Shown here in pieces: positions 43,930 through 53,269 of a stretch of DNA of 64,000 nt. The DNA is from Bacteroides ilei. Its GTDB lineage: Bacteria > Bacteroidota > Bacteroidia > Bacteroidales > Bacteroidaceae. Below the pieces are notes generated by a model. The model did not search any database, was not told the origin of the DNA, and worked only from the letters and a program-made list of their open reading frames with translations. Within the stretch, counting starts at the first letter, position 1; each line of letters starts with the position of its first letter. The stretch lies in the NCBI RefSeq assembly GCF_900128495.1, contig NZ_LT635801.1:3312691-3376690 (forward strand). The letters are read 5' to 3'. The position numbers and the translations under genes are program-made.

Positions 43930-45231
43930 TTATTTAAGTTTCCTGTTATCGATTACATGCTTGCCCTTTCCTTCGCTACGCGGAATGGAGTTCGGCTCCA
44001 TGAGCTTGACGTTGGCGCTGATGGAAAGGACACTCTTCAGGCGGTCGGCCAGCTTCTTCTTCAGGCCCAGGAGCGTACCCATCTCGTCGGAGTAGAGTTC
44101 CTTGCGCAGCTCTACCTGGATTTCGAGGGTGTCGAGCATGCCCTGGCGGTCTACCACCAGCATGTATTGCGGCTCGAACTCCTTCATCTCGAGGATGACA
44201 CTTTCCACCTGCGACGGGAATACGTTGATGCCCCGGATGATGAGCATATCGTCCGAACGGCCGATGATGCGGGTCATACGCACGTTGGTACGCCCACATT
44301 CGCAGGGCTCACCTATGAGTGAAGTGAGGTCCTTGGTGCGGTAACGTAGCAACGGCATGCCGGTCTTGGTCAGGGTAGTGAACACCAGTTCGCCCGTTTC
44401 GCCGTAAGGGAGCACTTCGCCCGTATCGGGGTTGATGATTTCGGGGTAGAAATGGTCTTCGCAGATGTGCGAACCGCACTTGCAGGCACATTCGTATGAA
44501 ACGCCGGGACCGGAAATCTCGCTCAGTCCGTAGATGTTATAGGCCTGGAGCCCCAGGCGCGATTCGATTTCCCGGCGCATGTTTTCGGTCCACGGTTCGG
44601 CTCCGAAGGCTCCTACACGCAGGTGCAGGTCATCTTTCGTCATGCCGTATCTGTCCATGGCTTCGGCCAGGTAGAGCGCGTACGACGGGGTGCAGGCCAG
44701 TCCCGTCACCTTCAGGTCGCGTAGCAGGTGCAGGTGCTTCTCGGTGTTTCCGGTCGAAGTGGGTACAACCGTGGCTCCCAGGTGTTCCACGCCGTAGTGG
44801 AGACCCAGACCTCCGGTGAACAGGCCGTAGCCGTAGCCCACGGAAAAGACATCGTCGCGCGTAATGCCGTAGGCCGCCAGGCACCGGGCGGTAGCTTCCT
44901 TCCAGATGTCCAGGTCACGGCGGGTATAGCCCACCACGGTAGGGTTACCGGTGGTACCCGACGATGCGTGTATACGGACGATTTCCTGAAGCGAAGCCGC
45001 CTGGAGCCCGTACGGGTAGTTGTCGCGCAGGTCCTGCTTGGTGGTGAACGGGAGTTTCACGATATCGTCTATCGTCTGGATGTCATCGGGGGTGATGTCC
45101 ATCTCCTGTAGTTTGTTCCGGTAGAACGGGGTGTTGTGATACACCAGTTCCACCAGCTTGTGCAACCGCTTGCCCTGGAGTTCCCTCATCTCTTCGCGGC
45201 TCATGCACTCTTTGCTTTTGTTCCAGATCAT
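43930..45231 (-). CDS. paaK: Phenylacetate-CoA ligase family protein
   Basis: From the ATG at 45231 the protein has 433 residues. The AMP-binding motif is SSGTTGNPTVVGYTRRD; later motifs are YNIYGLSEISGPGVSYECAC and a cysteine-rich segment (CGSHICEDH), then LPYGETGELVFTTLTKTG and IIRGINVFPSQVES. It forms arylacetyl-CoA from arylacetate, or runs in reverse to make ATP from arylacetyl-CoA produced by IorAB; the latter fits the operon. An in-frame ATG at 45273 would add a Thr/His-rich stretch unlike the family. Confidence 0.93.
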   Translation of the reverse strand: MIWNKSKECMSREEMRELQGKRLHKLVELVYHNTPFYRNKLQEMDITPDDIQTIDDIVKLPFTTKQDLRDNYPYGLQAASLQEIVRIHASSGTTGNPTVVGYTRRDLDIWKEATARCLAAYGITRDDVFSVGYGYGLFTGGLGLHYGVEHLGATVVPTSTGNTEKHLHLLRDLKVTGLACTPSYALYLAEAMDRYGMTKDDLHLRVGAFGAEPWTENMRREIESRLGLQAYNIYGLSEISGPGVSYECACKCGSHICEDHFYPEIINPDTGEVLPYGETGELVFTTLTKTGMPLLRYRTKDLTSLIGEPCECGRTNVRMTRIIGRSDDMLIIRGINVFPSQVESVILEMKEFEPQYMLVVDRQGMLDTLEIQVELRKELYSDEMGTLLGLKKKLADRLKSVLSISANVKLMEPNSIPRSEGKGKHVIDNRKLK

Positions 45232-45279
45232 AGTGTTTTTCTTGGTATTGGTATGTATTGTATGAATATTCAAGGTTGT

Positions 45280-46599
45280 TCAGTCCAGCGGATGGTCCAT
45301 GTGGAAGGCCTTCATGCGTTCTTCCATGACGGGGTAAAGCTCGTCGCGCATCCGCGATGTGCAGGCACGTACACCCTGCTGCTCGCTTCCGGTGGTGCCC
45401 AGTGCGATGCTGCTCACCCCATAGTACAGGAGCTCCTTCAGGAGCTGGCCGCTGGAAAGATTGCCGTAGCCCAGGGTAAAGAAGAATCCGTCGCCCACGG
45501 GCCGTGTCACGTCATAGTCGTAAACGATGTGGAAACCGTTGTCCGTAAAGATCTTCTTCATGCGCTCGGCACGGCGTGCATATTCACGGGTATCTGCCAC
45601 GAAGTCGATGCGTCCCTCCACCGCCGCGTCGAGCATGGCGGCGTATGCGTATTGGGTAGATGCCGTGCATCCGGACGTGATCATGTAGAGGATGGATGCG
45701 ATGAGGGTCTGCCCGAATACGCCCGAATCGCCGTAACGTTCCGCCAGAGCCGGATAATAGGTGTTGAAGAGCTTCTCGGGGACACAGATCACCGCCATGC
45801 GCTGGCCGGCGTAGCTGAATATCTTCGATGAGGAGAGCATCAGCACATAATTGTCGGTATACTTGCCCACGGTAGGCGGGAAGGGCGGTTCGTAAGGCTT
45901 GCCCATGTCCTGGCGGAAGTCCATGCAGAAATAAGCCATGTCTTCCATCACCACCGCATCATAGCGGGTAGCCAGTTCGCCGATGATCTTCAGCTCGGAG
46001 TCTTCCAGGCAGATCCATGCCGGGTTGTTCGGGTTCGAATAGACGATGGCGGCTATGTCGCCCTGGCTGAGGTATTCCTCCAGCTTGGCGCGCAGGGCCT
46101 CGCCACGGTAATGATAGATGTCGAACCATTTCCATTCCACCCCGATGATGCGTAGTTGCGACTTCTGTATGGGGAATCCCGGATCGATGAACAAGACCTT
46201 GTCCTTTCCCGGAATGCGCTGGGTGCAGGCGATGAACGCTCCGAACGAAGCCGCAACCGAACCGGTGGTAGGGATACAGCCTTCGGCCGGGATATCGATG
46301 TCTACAAAAGCTTTCACAAACCTGGAGGCGGCGGCCTTCAGTTCGGCCACTCCGGCGGCCGCGGGATATTGCGAGCCCACGCCACGGTCCAGAGCCTCCT
46401 TTTCGGCCTCTATCCCGATGCGGTTGGCCGGCAGGCCCGGCGATCCCTGGTCCATACGGATGAACGGGATACCGGTAAGCTCTTCCAGGCGGGAGGCTAC
46501 CAGCAGCACTTCGCCTATGGTGGCCTGTTCCAGGTTGGCGACCTTCAGCTCCTTCACTACCTGGGCCACCAGTTCTTCACTGAATACTTGATGTTTCAT
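45280..46599 (-). CDS. PLP-dependent aminotransferase (class I/II)
   Basis: The 439-residue protein is a fold-type I aminotransferase: YPAAAGVAELKAAASRF, SNPNNPAWICLED (188-200), the PLP-contacting Asp in VVMEDMAY (Asp220) and the Schiff-base lysine in LSSSKIFSYAGQR (Lys259). It probably transaminates aromatic amino acids to the 2-oxo acids used by the adjacent IorAB. It lies 12 bp after iorB. Confidence 0.9.
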   Translation of the reverse strand: MKHQVFSEELVAQVVKELKVANLEQATIGEVLLVASRLEELTGIPFIRMDQGSPGLPANRIGIEAEKEALDRGVGSQYPAAAGVAELKAAASRFVKAFVDIDIPAEGCIPTTGSVAASFGAFIACTQRIPGKDKVLFIDPGFPIQKSQLRIIGVEWKWFDIYHYRGEALRAKLEEYLSQGDIAAIVYSNPNNPAWICLEDSELKIIGELATRYDAVVMEDMAYFCMDFRQDMGKPYEPPFPPTVGKYTDNYVLMLSSSKIFSYAGQRMAVICVPEKLFNTYYPALAERYGDSGVFGQTLIASILYMITSGCTASTQYAYAAMLDAAVEGRIDFVADTREYARRAERMKKIFTDNGFHIVYDYDVTRPVGDGFFFTLGYGNLSSGQLLKELLYYGVSSIALGTTGSEQQGVRACTSRMRDELYPVMEERMKAFHMDHPLD

Positions 46600-46611
46600 A
46601 CGCCTCCCTCC

Positions 46612-47196
46612 TTATCCTTGTTTTTCGGCGGCCGCATAGCCTATGTCGAACGCCTTCTTGTTCATTTCAACCACGGCTTCGCCCTTCGCGCCGAATACCC
46701 GGCCGATGCTTTCGCGCAACTCTTCCACCGAAAGGATACCCAGGAAGCGGGAAGCCGCCCCCAGCAGGATAACGTTGGCCGCCTTGGGCATGTTATGTTC
46801 GTGGGCCAGACGGTCTACATCTACCAGTATCACGTGCGGAAGCGCTTTCAGCTCGTCGGTCAGAGCCTGGTCGTCCGGATAGTTCGGGATATTCTTGAAC
46901 GGAGCCGACGACGTGATGATCCACCCGCCCTTGTTGAGGTAAGGCAGGTAGCGGAGGGCTTCCATCGGCTCGAGCGACAGGATCATGTCGGCCGTGCCCA
47001 GCGCAATCAGGTCGGAGGCAATCTCACCGTCGGAGAGGCGGAGGTTCGACTGGACGTCGCCTCCGCGCTGGCTCATTCCGTGTACTTCGGCCTGTTTCAG
47101 TTGCAGGCCGGATTTAGTGGCTGCCTCGCCGATAATCGTGGCGATGGAGAGGATACCCTGTCCTCCCACGCCCGAAAGTATAATATCTGTTTTCAT
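46612..47196 (-). CDS. iorB: Indolepyruvate:ferredoxin oxidoreductase, beta subunit
   Basis: The 194-residue protein has the gamma/beta domain pattern of 2-oxoacid:ferredoxin oxidoreductases: ILSGVGGQGILSIATIIGEA, GMSQRGGDVQSNLRLSD and ADMILSLEPMEALRYLP. With IorA it decarboxylates aryl pyruvates to arylacetyl-CoA and reduces ferredoxin. The gap to iorA is 2 bp, so translation is coupled. Length is normal. Confidence 0.95.
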   Translation of the reverse strand: MKTDIILSGVGGQGILSIATIIGEAATKSGLQLKQAEVHGMSQRGGDVQSNLRLSDGEIASDLIALGTADMILSLEPMEALRYLPYLNKGGWIITSSAPFKNIPNYPDDQALTDELKALPHVILVDVDRLAHEHNMPKAANVILLGAASRFLGILSVEELRESIGRVFGAKGEAVVEMNKKAFDIGYAAAEKQG

Positions 47197-47198
47197 GG

Positions 47199-48800
47199 TT
47201 ACTGGTTCTTTCTTTGTTGTTTCAACTTACGGTTGAGGGTCTGGATACATTCGCGGCGCGGAATGATGACAGACACCCCGTTATACTCGATTTCCTCGCG
47301 GATGGTGCGGGTAATCTCTTCCATGTTTTTGGGGAGCGGCACTACCACGCGCACGTGTTCCGGTTCTACACCCAGTCCGAGGCAGATGGCTTCGAACTTG
47401 TTGGTTCCGGCCGAATCCTGTCCGCCGGTCATGGCGGTGGTCAGGTTGTCCGAGATGACCACGGTGATGTTGGCACGGTCGTTCACCGCGTCAAGCAGTC
47501 CGGTCATGCCGGAATGAGTGAAGGTAGAGTCGCCTATTACCGCAATGGCCGGGAACAGTCCTGCGTCGGCGGCCCCTTTCGCCATGGTAATGGATGCACC
47601 CATATCCACACAGCTGTCTATGGCGCGGAAAGGAGGCAACGCCCCCAGCGTATAGCAACCGATGTCGGCAAATACACGGGCGTCGGGGTATTCCTTCACC
47701 ACCTCGTTCAAGGCATTGTAAACGTCGCGGTGGCCGCAACCCTGGCAGAGAGCGGGCGGGCGCGGAACCAGGTTCTTGGGAGTATCGAAATAACGTTGTG
47801 AAGCCTTTCCCATGGCAGCCGCCACACAATCGGGAGTCAGCTCCCCGGTACGGGGCAGGTGGCCGGTGAGCCGTCCTTTCACCACATATCCGGCACCCAG
47901 GATGCCCGGAACCTGTTCTTCCACGAAGGGCTGTCCGTCTTCTACCACCAGAATTTCACTGCTACAGGCGGCCAGTTCCCGTATCTTGTCTTTCGGCAAC
48001 GGGTATTGTGACACCTTCAGGATGTGATAGCCTCCCTTTCCGGCTTCGGCTTCCTTCACGTAGTTATAGCCGATGCCGCAGGCTATGATGCCCGGTTTCT
48101 TTTCCGTTCCGTCCTTTTCCAGGCGGTTGTATGCGGCAGCCGCCTGCTCCAGCACCGTCTGTTTTCCGATCAGTGAGATGTATTGCCGGCGGGCATTGGC
48201 GGGCAGGAGTACCCACGACGACGGATCCTTGGCATAAGGAAGGGCCTGGAGCTCCTGTGGCGTATCGGCCACTTCTACGGCCGCACGCGAGTGGGCCATA
48301 CGGGTGGTAACACGGAGCAGTACCGGTAGCTTCTCCCGTTCGGAGAGCTCGAAGCCGTAAGCCATCATCCGGTAGGCTTCCTGTTGTGAAGAGGGTTCCA
48401 GTATCGGCATCAGCGAGAACTTCCCGTAGAAACGGGAGTCCTGTTCGTTCTGGGAAGAGTGCATGGTGGGGTCGTCGGCCACAATGACTATCAGTCCGCC
48501 GTTCACGCCCGTAATGGCCGAATTGACAAAGGCGTCGGCCGCCACGTTCAGACCTACATGTTTCATGCACACGATGGCCCGGCGTCCGGCATACGACATG
48601 CCCAGCGCGGCCTCCATGGCCGTCTTCTCGTTGGTACACCAGCTGGAATGGATTCCGCGTTCGGCGGCCAGCGGCGATTTCTGTATGAATTCCGTAATTT
48701 CCGTACTCGGCGTTCCGGGGTAGGCATACACACCCTTGATTCCGGCGTGCAGGGCTCCCAAGGCAATCGCCTCGTCTCCTAATAAAAGTTTCTTGTTCAT
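47199..48800 (-). CDS. iorA: Indolepyruvate:ferredoxin oxidoreductase, alpha subunit
   Basis: The 533-residue protein has the pyrimidine-binding N domain (LLLGDEAIALGALHAGIKGV, YAYPGTPSTEI) and the thiamine-diphosphate domain (CQGCGHRD, GDSTFTHSGMTGLLDAVNDR). It catalyses the decarboxylating step for aryl pyruvates. It ends soon after VSVIIPRRECIQ and lacks the C-terminal two-[4Fe-4S] ferredoxin domain of longer archaeal-type IorA proteins. So another ferredoxin must accept the electrons, or the cluster arrangement differs. Confidence 0.94.
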   Translation of the reverse strand: MNKKLLLGDEAIALGALHAGIKGVYAYPGTPSTEITEFIQKSPLAAERGIHSSWCTNEKTAMEAALGMSYAGRRAIVCMKHVGLNVAADAFVNSAITGVNGGLIVIVADDPTMHSSQNEQDSRFYGKFSLMPILEPSSQQEAYRMMAYGFELSEREKLPVLLRVTTRMAHSRAAVEVADTPQELQALPYAKDPSSWVLLPANARRQYISLIGKQTVLEQAAAAYNRLEKDGTEKKPGIIACGIGYNYVKEAEAGKGGYHILKVSQYPLPKDKIRELAACSSEILVVEDGQPFVEEQVPGILGAGYVVKGRLTGHLPRTGELTPDCVAAAMGKASQRYFDTPKNLVPRPPALCQGCGHRDVYNALNEVVKEYPDARVFADIGCYTLGALPPFRAIDSCVDMGASITMAKGAADAGLFPAIAVIGDSTFTHSGMTGLLDAVNDRANITVVISDNLTTAMTGGQDSAGTNKFEAICLGLGVEPEHVRVVVPLPKNMEEITRTIREEIEYNGVSVIIPRRECIQTLNRKLKQQRKNQ

Positions 48801-48806
48801 GATGGT

Positions 48807-49592
48807 TCAGTTGTTTTTCATGGGCATTAAATTAATTTCAAAGGTATCCGCATCGTCCAATACCGGAAATTTCCGGCGGAAACGTTCCAGTTCCTCCAGG
48901 TCGATGTCGGCCGTCACCTGGTCTTCTTCTCCCTGACGGCAGGCTTCCAATGTACGGCCGTACGGGTCAATCAGTACCGTGCCGCCGCAATAATGGCAAT
49001 ACGGGTCTTCACCCACACGGTTCACGCCGGCCACGTAACACTGGTTTTCGATGGCACGGGCGCGCAACAGGGCGTTCCAGGCTTCTACGCGGGGGGTAGG
49101 CCAACTGGCCACATAGATGGCCATGTCATAATCCTTGCGGTTTCGCGACCATACCGGGAAACGGAGATCATAGCATACCTGTAGCAGGATGCGCACGTTC
49201 CGGTACGTCACGATGACGCGTTCCTTTCCTGCGGTGAACGTCTTGTGCTCCCCGCCGTAGGTGAAGAGGTGCTTCTTGTCGTAGAAACACCACTTGCCGT
49301 CGGGGTATACAAAGTAGAAACGGTTATAGAATTTCCCGTCCTCCTTGACGGCTACGCTTCCGGCCAGAGCACAGTTGCGGGATGCGGCCACACGTTGCAT
49401 CCATGCCAGCGTACCTTCGTGTACGTTCTCTTCGGCTATCCCTTCCGGGTCCGTGCAGAACCCGGTAGAGAACATCTCGGGGAACACATACAGGTCGGCT
49501 GGAGGCAATTCGGCCAGGCGTTGTTCCAGCCGTTGCCGGTTGGCCTCCGGGTCGGCCCAACGGATATCTGTCTGTAATAAGGTTGTTTTCAT
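48807..49592 (-). CDS. Carbon-nitrogen hydrolase, omega-amidase-like
   Basis: The 261-residue protein has the nitrilase-superfamily triad: Glu39 in VFPEMF, Lys106 in YDKKHLF and Cys140 in VCYDLRFP. Size and motifs fit the YafV/NIT2 omega-amidases that hydrolyse 2-oxoglutaramate or 2-oxosuccinamate, products of glutamine or asparagine transamination. Its place in an operon with an aminotransferase supports this. It lies 6 bp from iorA. Confidence 0.88.
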   Translation of the reverse strand: MKTTLLQTDIRWADPEANRQRLEQRLAELPPADLYVFPEMFSTGFCTDPEGIAEENVHEGTLAWMQRVAASRNCALAGSVAVKEDGKFYNRFYFVYPDGKWCFYDKKHLFTYGGEHKTFTAGKERVIVTYRNVRILLQVCYDLRFPVWSRNRKDYDMAIYVASWPTPRVEAWNALLRARAIENQCYVAGVNRVGEDPYCHYCGGTVLIDPYGRTLEACRQGEEDQVTADIDLEELERFRRKFPVLDDADTFEINLMPMKNN

Positions 49593-49629
49593 AAGCTGAT
49601 CTTATTTTTTCTGTATTTCCGTCTGAGGA

Positions 49630-51282
49630 TCAGATGACTTCTATGCCTTGTTGCCGGCAAAGTTCCAGTCCGATATCCTTCAGTTTGAATTTCTGTATCT
49701 TTCCGCTGCCCGTCATCGGGAAGCTGTCTACGAAAAAGACGTATTTCGGTATCTTGTAGCGGGCTATCTTCCCCTGGCAGAATTCACGCACGTCGAATTC
49801 GTTCATGCGGTATCCTTCATGCAGGATGATGAACGCCCCTACGGCTTCTCCGTATTTGGGTGAAGGTATTCCTGCCACCTGCACATCCTTGATACCCGGC
49901 ATCTGGTACAGGAATTCTTCGATTTCGCGCGGATAGATGTTCTCTCCGCCGCGGATAATCATGTCCTTGATACGGCCCGTAATGCGGTAATTGCCGTTTT
50001 CGTCCTTGATGCCCAGGTCGCCCGAATGGAGGAACCCGTTCCGGTCGATCACTTCGGCCGTGGCCTGAGGGTTCTTGTAATATCCCTTCATGTTGTTGTA
50101 TCCGCGGTTGCACATCTCACCCTGTACACCTACGGGACATTCCTTGCCGGTTTCCGGGTCGATGACCTTAACTTCGGTGAACTCGAAGTCATGTCCTACC
50201 GTCGTGAAGCGTACTTCCTGCGGGTCGTCTATGCGGCTATGCGTCATACCCGGCGAAGCTTCGGTAAGTCCGTATACGCTGGTCACCCGCATGAACATCT
50301 TCTCTTCCACCTGCTTCATCAGCTCTATCGGGCAGAGCGATCCCGCCATGATGCCGGTGCGCAGGCAGGAAAGGTCGAACATGTCGAACATCGGATGATT
50401 GAGTTCGGCAATGAACATGGTAGGTACCCCGTACACCGCCGTACAACGTTCCTTATGGATGGAGGCGAGTACCAGCAACGGGTCGAAGCGTTCTATCATG
50501 ACCTGGGTACATCCGTGTGTAAGGCAGTTCATGGTAGCCAGTACCACGCCGAAGCAATGGAACAGCGGTACGCATACGCAAAGCTTGTCGGCGGAAGTGA
50601 ACTTCATGTGTTCGCCCGTCAGGAAACCGTTGTTTGTAATGTTGTAATGGGTGAGCATCACCCCCTTGGGGAAGCCGGTCGTTCCCGAAGTATACTGCAT
50701 GTTTACCGTATCGTGGCAGTTCACCTTCTTCTTGGCTTCTGTCAGCACGTCATCGTCTACGTTGTTCCCCAGCAGGAGGATTTCTGCGGTGTTGTACATC
50801 CCCCTGTATTTCTCCTGGCCGATATAGATGACGTTGCGCATGCAGGGGAAGCGTTTGCTTTTCATGTGTCCGCGTTCGAAGGTCTTCAGTTCGGGCAGCA
50901 TGGTGTAGGTCATCTCCACGAAGTTGCTGTCCTTTTCCCCGTCGACGATGCAGAGCGTGTGCATGTCGGAGTTTTCACAGAGGTATTCCAGTTCCGACTG
51001 CTTGTAGCTGGTGTTTACCGTAACCGCCACCGCACCGATCTTGGCGCAGGCATAGAGGAAGGTCAGCCAGTCGGGCACATTCCCCGCCCAGATCCCTACG
51101 TGGGTTCCGTGCGTGACGCCGATGGCCAGCAGCCCTTTCGCCATGCTGTCCACCCGCTGGTTGAACTGTTTCCAGGTAAACCGCAGGTTACGGTCGGAAT
51201 AGACGATGTATTCTTTGTCGGGGGTCGTCTCGGCCCAATGCTCTACCCATCCGCCCAATGTCCTTTCTGATAACTGTAACAT
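49630..51282 (-). CDS. AMP-forming acyl-CoA synthetase
   Basis: The 550-residue protein has the standard adenylate-forming motifs: [56 protein letters not shown] and the C-terminal lysine region [11 protein letters not shown]. It is similar to medium-chain fatty acyl- or arylacyl-CoA ligases. In this operon it may activate an aryl acid or a fatty acid; the substrate is not decided by sequence. It follows the XRE-cupin gene after 10 bp. Confidence 0.92.
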   Translation of the reverse strand: MLQLSERTLGGWVEHWAETTPDKEYIVYSDRNLRFTWKQFNQRVDSMAKGLLAIGVTHGTHVGIWAGNVPDWLTFLYACAKIGAVAVTVNTSYKQSELEYLCENSDMHTLCIVDGEKDSNFVEMTYTMLPELKTFERGHMKSKRFPCMRNVIYIGQEKYRGMYNTAEILLLGNNVDDDVLTEAKKKVNCHDTVNMQYTSGTTGFPKGVMLTHYNITNNGFLTGEHMKFTSADKLCVCVPLFHCFGVVLATMNCLTHGCTQVMIERFDPLLVLASIHKERCTAVYGVPTMFIAELNHPMFDMFDLSCLRTGIMAGSLCPIELMKQVEEKMFMRVTSVYGLTEASPGMTHSRIDDPQEVRFTTVGHDFEFTEVKVIDPETGKECPVGVQGEMCNRGYNNMKGYYKNPQATAEVIDRNGFLHSGDLGIKDENGNYRITGRIKDMIIRGGENIYPREIEEFLYQMPGIKDVQVAGIPSPKYGEAVGAFIILHEGYRMNEFDVREFCQGKIARYKIPKYVFFVDSFPMTGSGKIQKFKLKDIGLELCRQQGIEVI

Positions 51283-51292
51283 AGCTTTGCTT

Positions 51293-51871
51293 TTAAATGG
51301 GTGTATAGATTACCGCCAGGATCTGTGCGGCCTGTCCTTCGAACGCATGTACGTGATGAGGCACGATGGAGTCATAATAGATGGTGTCTCCCTCTTCCAG
51401 CAGGTAGGTATGTTTCCCGTAGTTTATTTCGAGCGTACCTTTCAGCACCATGATGAATTCTTCGCCTTCGTGGGCCGAGAGGCTGAACTGCTGACCGTCG
51501 TCGGGAAGGATGTCGATGATGAACGGTTCCATGTGGCGGTCGGTCTTGGAACGGGAGAGCGAATGGTAATGCATGTGCTGGCGTGCGTCGAGCGCGTTGT
51601 TCGAGAAGCTGATGGTGGCGTCCGATTCACCTTTCCGGCAGACTACCGCCCCGACTTCGTCGGTCACATCGTCGAGGAAAGTTCCCAGCCGTACTCCCAG
51701 GGCGCGCGCTATCTTGATGAGCGGTGCCAGCGACGGGATGTCGATATTGTTTTCTATACGGATAATCTGTTCTTCGGCCAGTCCGGTACGGTCGGCCAGT
51801 TCTTCTATACTGATTTCCTTGGCGGTGCGCAATGCCGCAATCTTTTCTCCTATAATATTGGTGCAGTCCAT
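51293..51871 (-). CDS. XRE-family regulator with cupin domain
   Basis: The 192-residue protein has an N-terminal helix-turn-helix ([34 protein letters not shown]) and a C-terminal cupin ([40 protein letters not shown]). Such proteins sense a small molecule and control the genes that follow. It is the first gene of the aromatic catabolism operon and most likely regulates its own promoter, where a palindrome-like site overlaps the -33 region. Confidence 0.92.
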   Translation of the reverse strand: MDCTNIIGEKIAALRTAKEISIEELADRTGLAEEQIIRIENNIDIPSLAPLIKIARALGVRLGTFLDDVTDEVGAVVCRKGESDATISFSNNALDARQHMHYHSLSRSKTDRHMEPFIIDILPDDGQQFSLSAHEGEEFIMVLKGTLEINYGKHTYLLEEGDTIYYDSIVPHHVHAFEGQAAQILAVIYTPI

Positions 51872-51938
51872 AGATATAGATGTTTTGTTAGGGGTAGACC
51901 GTTATTTATCTTCTCGGGATAAAGGTCTTTATGAATTG

Positions 51939-51972
51939 CAAATATATAAATATTATTTAGTTGCCGGCATAA
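51939..51972 (-). promoter_or_regulatory. Promoter and candidate operator of the aromatic catabolism operon
   Basis: On the minus strand TATATTTG (51946-51939) fits the -7 consensus, 68 nt before the XRE-cupin start. TGCCGGCATAA at 51962-51972 covers the -33 position and matches 11 of 14 positions of the perfect palindrome found twice at 32110-32178. Confidence 0.55.
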
Positions 51973-52660
51973 GTCTGTTGAAAATCGTTCCATAGTGTAA
52001 CAGCTTCCGTATATTTATTCCGTCAAATGTCAGAATAACCGCTGTCCCGAAAACAATTTGAAATATTGTTCCTGACACCTTGACGTTTTTTCTGAAACAC
52101 CTTGTAATTTCCGTTCAAGGAACTTGATCTTTCCGGCAGAAGAACTTGATGTTTTCCGGAAAGGCCTTCATCTTTTTTTGAGGCTGCTGATTTTAAGTTA
52201 CATCCGTTTCCTGAGGGCGTACAGCTCTGGAAATACCCAAGCTCTAATTGTTCTTAAAATTTAATTTATGTGAATCTTATACATGCTGCCTATTCCTTTT
52301 TTGCGTGTAAAAAGTTGTCAAGTCAACTGTATATATACTTCATAATATTAATAATGTGTATCTGGTAATTTATATAGATAGTATGTAGTATTACATATTT
52401 GATTATAAGATAAAATATGTTGTTGAATAGATAAAATGAAAAAATATTTTCATTCTGTTTATTTTAAAAAATATTTTCTTTACTTTGTCTCGAAATTTAT
52501 TGTAGTTTAGGCCTATGTAGAGTTTTATATGAAGGAATATTGAAGCTAGATTTTGTTGGTACATTTTGTTATATGTCTTGTAATAAATAATTGAGCTAGA
52601 TGTGTCGTTTAGGGCTGTCTGTTTCAGCTTGAGGTTTAGTAAATAATAGGAGAACAGATT
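51973..52660. other. Gene-free region before the fimbrial operon
   Basis: This 690-bp stretch is AT-rich in its right half and holds no credible gene. It contains an AACTTGATSTTTTCCGG-like repeat near 52130-52160, a short hairpin AGTTG...CAACT at 52312-52327, and a T-rich stretch ending TTACTTTG at 52480-52487 that could be a degenerate -7 box of the fimbrial operon. I found no long inverted repeats of the kind that flank invertible promoters. Confidence 0.45.
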
Positions 52661-53251
52661 ATGAAAAGAAGTCTCTTTTGGGTATTTTTATCGTTGTTTG
52701 CATTGGAAAGCTATGCACAGAAAAATGTGGAAGATATATCAGGCTTTACAATGGGTGTGAAGACAAATCTGCTATATTGGGGAACTGTTACCCCTAATAT
52801 AGGGGCAGAGTTGCGTCTGGCAAAAAAATGGACCTTGGATATAGAAGCCGGTCTGAATCCTTTTGATGGAAAGAATGATGATGGAAGTTATGGAAAGTCT
52901 ATCAAACACTTCCGTCTGCATCCGGAAATCCGTTATTGGTTCTGTGAAAGTTTTTATGGCCATTTCCTTGGCTTGCATGTACCTTATTTAATATATAATG
53001 TGTCCGACATCAAACTGTTGGGTACGGAAAATGAACGTCATCAGGGATGGGGAACTGGAGTTGGATTAAGTTATGGTTATTCCTGGCTGTTGTCCAAGCA
53101 TTGGGGGCTGGAAGCGACAGTCGGTGTGGGGTATCTTTACCTCAATTCTGAAAAGTATCCTTGTGCGAATTGCGGGAACAAGATTGAAACCATAAAGAAA
53201 CACTATTTCGGTCCGACTCAGGCTGCCATCAATTTAATCTATCAATTTTAA
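52661..53251 (+). CDS. DUF3575 family protein of the fimbrial operon
   Basis: The 196-residue protein has a Sec signal (RSLFWVFLSLFALESYAQ) and a small beta-barrel-like body: GVKTNLLYWGTVTPNIGAEL, KKWTLDIEAGLNPF, LHPEIRYWFCESFYGHFLGL. DUF3575 proteins accompany Bacteroidales fimbrial genes and are thought to act at the outer membrane. It is the first gene of the operon, 18 bp before the next, with an upstream AGGAGA ribosome-binding sequence. Confidence 0.88.
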   Translation: MKRSLFWVFLSLFALESYAQKNVEDISGFTMGVKTNLLYWGTVTPNIGAELRLAKKWTLDIEAGLNPFDGKNDDGSYGKSIKHFRLHPEIRYWFCESFYGHFLGLHVPYLIYNVSDIKLLGTENERHQGWGTGVGLSYGYSWLLSKHWGLEATVGVGYLYLNSEKYPCANCGNKIETIKKHYFGPTQAAINLIYQF

Positions 53252-53269
53252 AAAGGAAGGAGGAAACAG

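Noticed and set aside
51900..52660. Invertible promoter upstream of the fimbrial operon
   Set aside because: I looked for paired inverted repeats of 15 bp or more flanking a promoter and found only short hairpins; no recombinase gene is adjacent.
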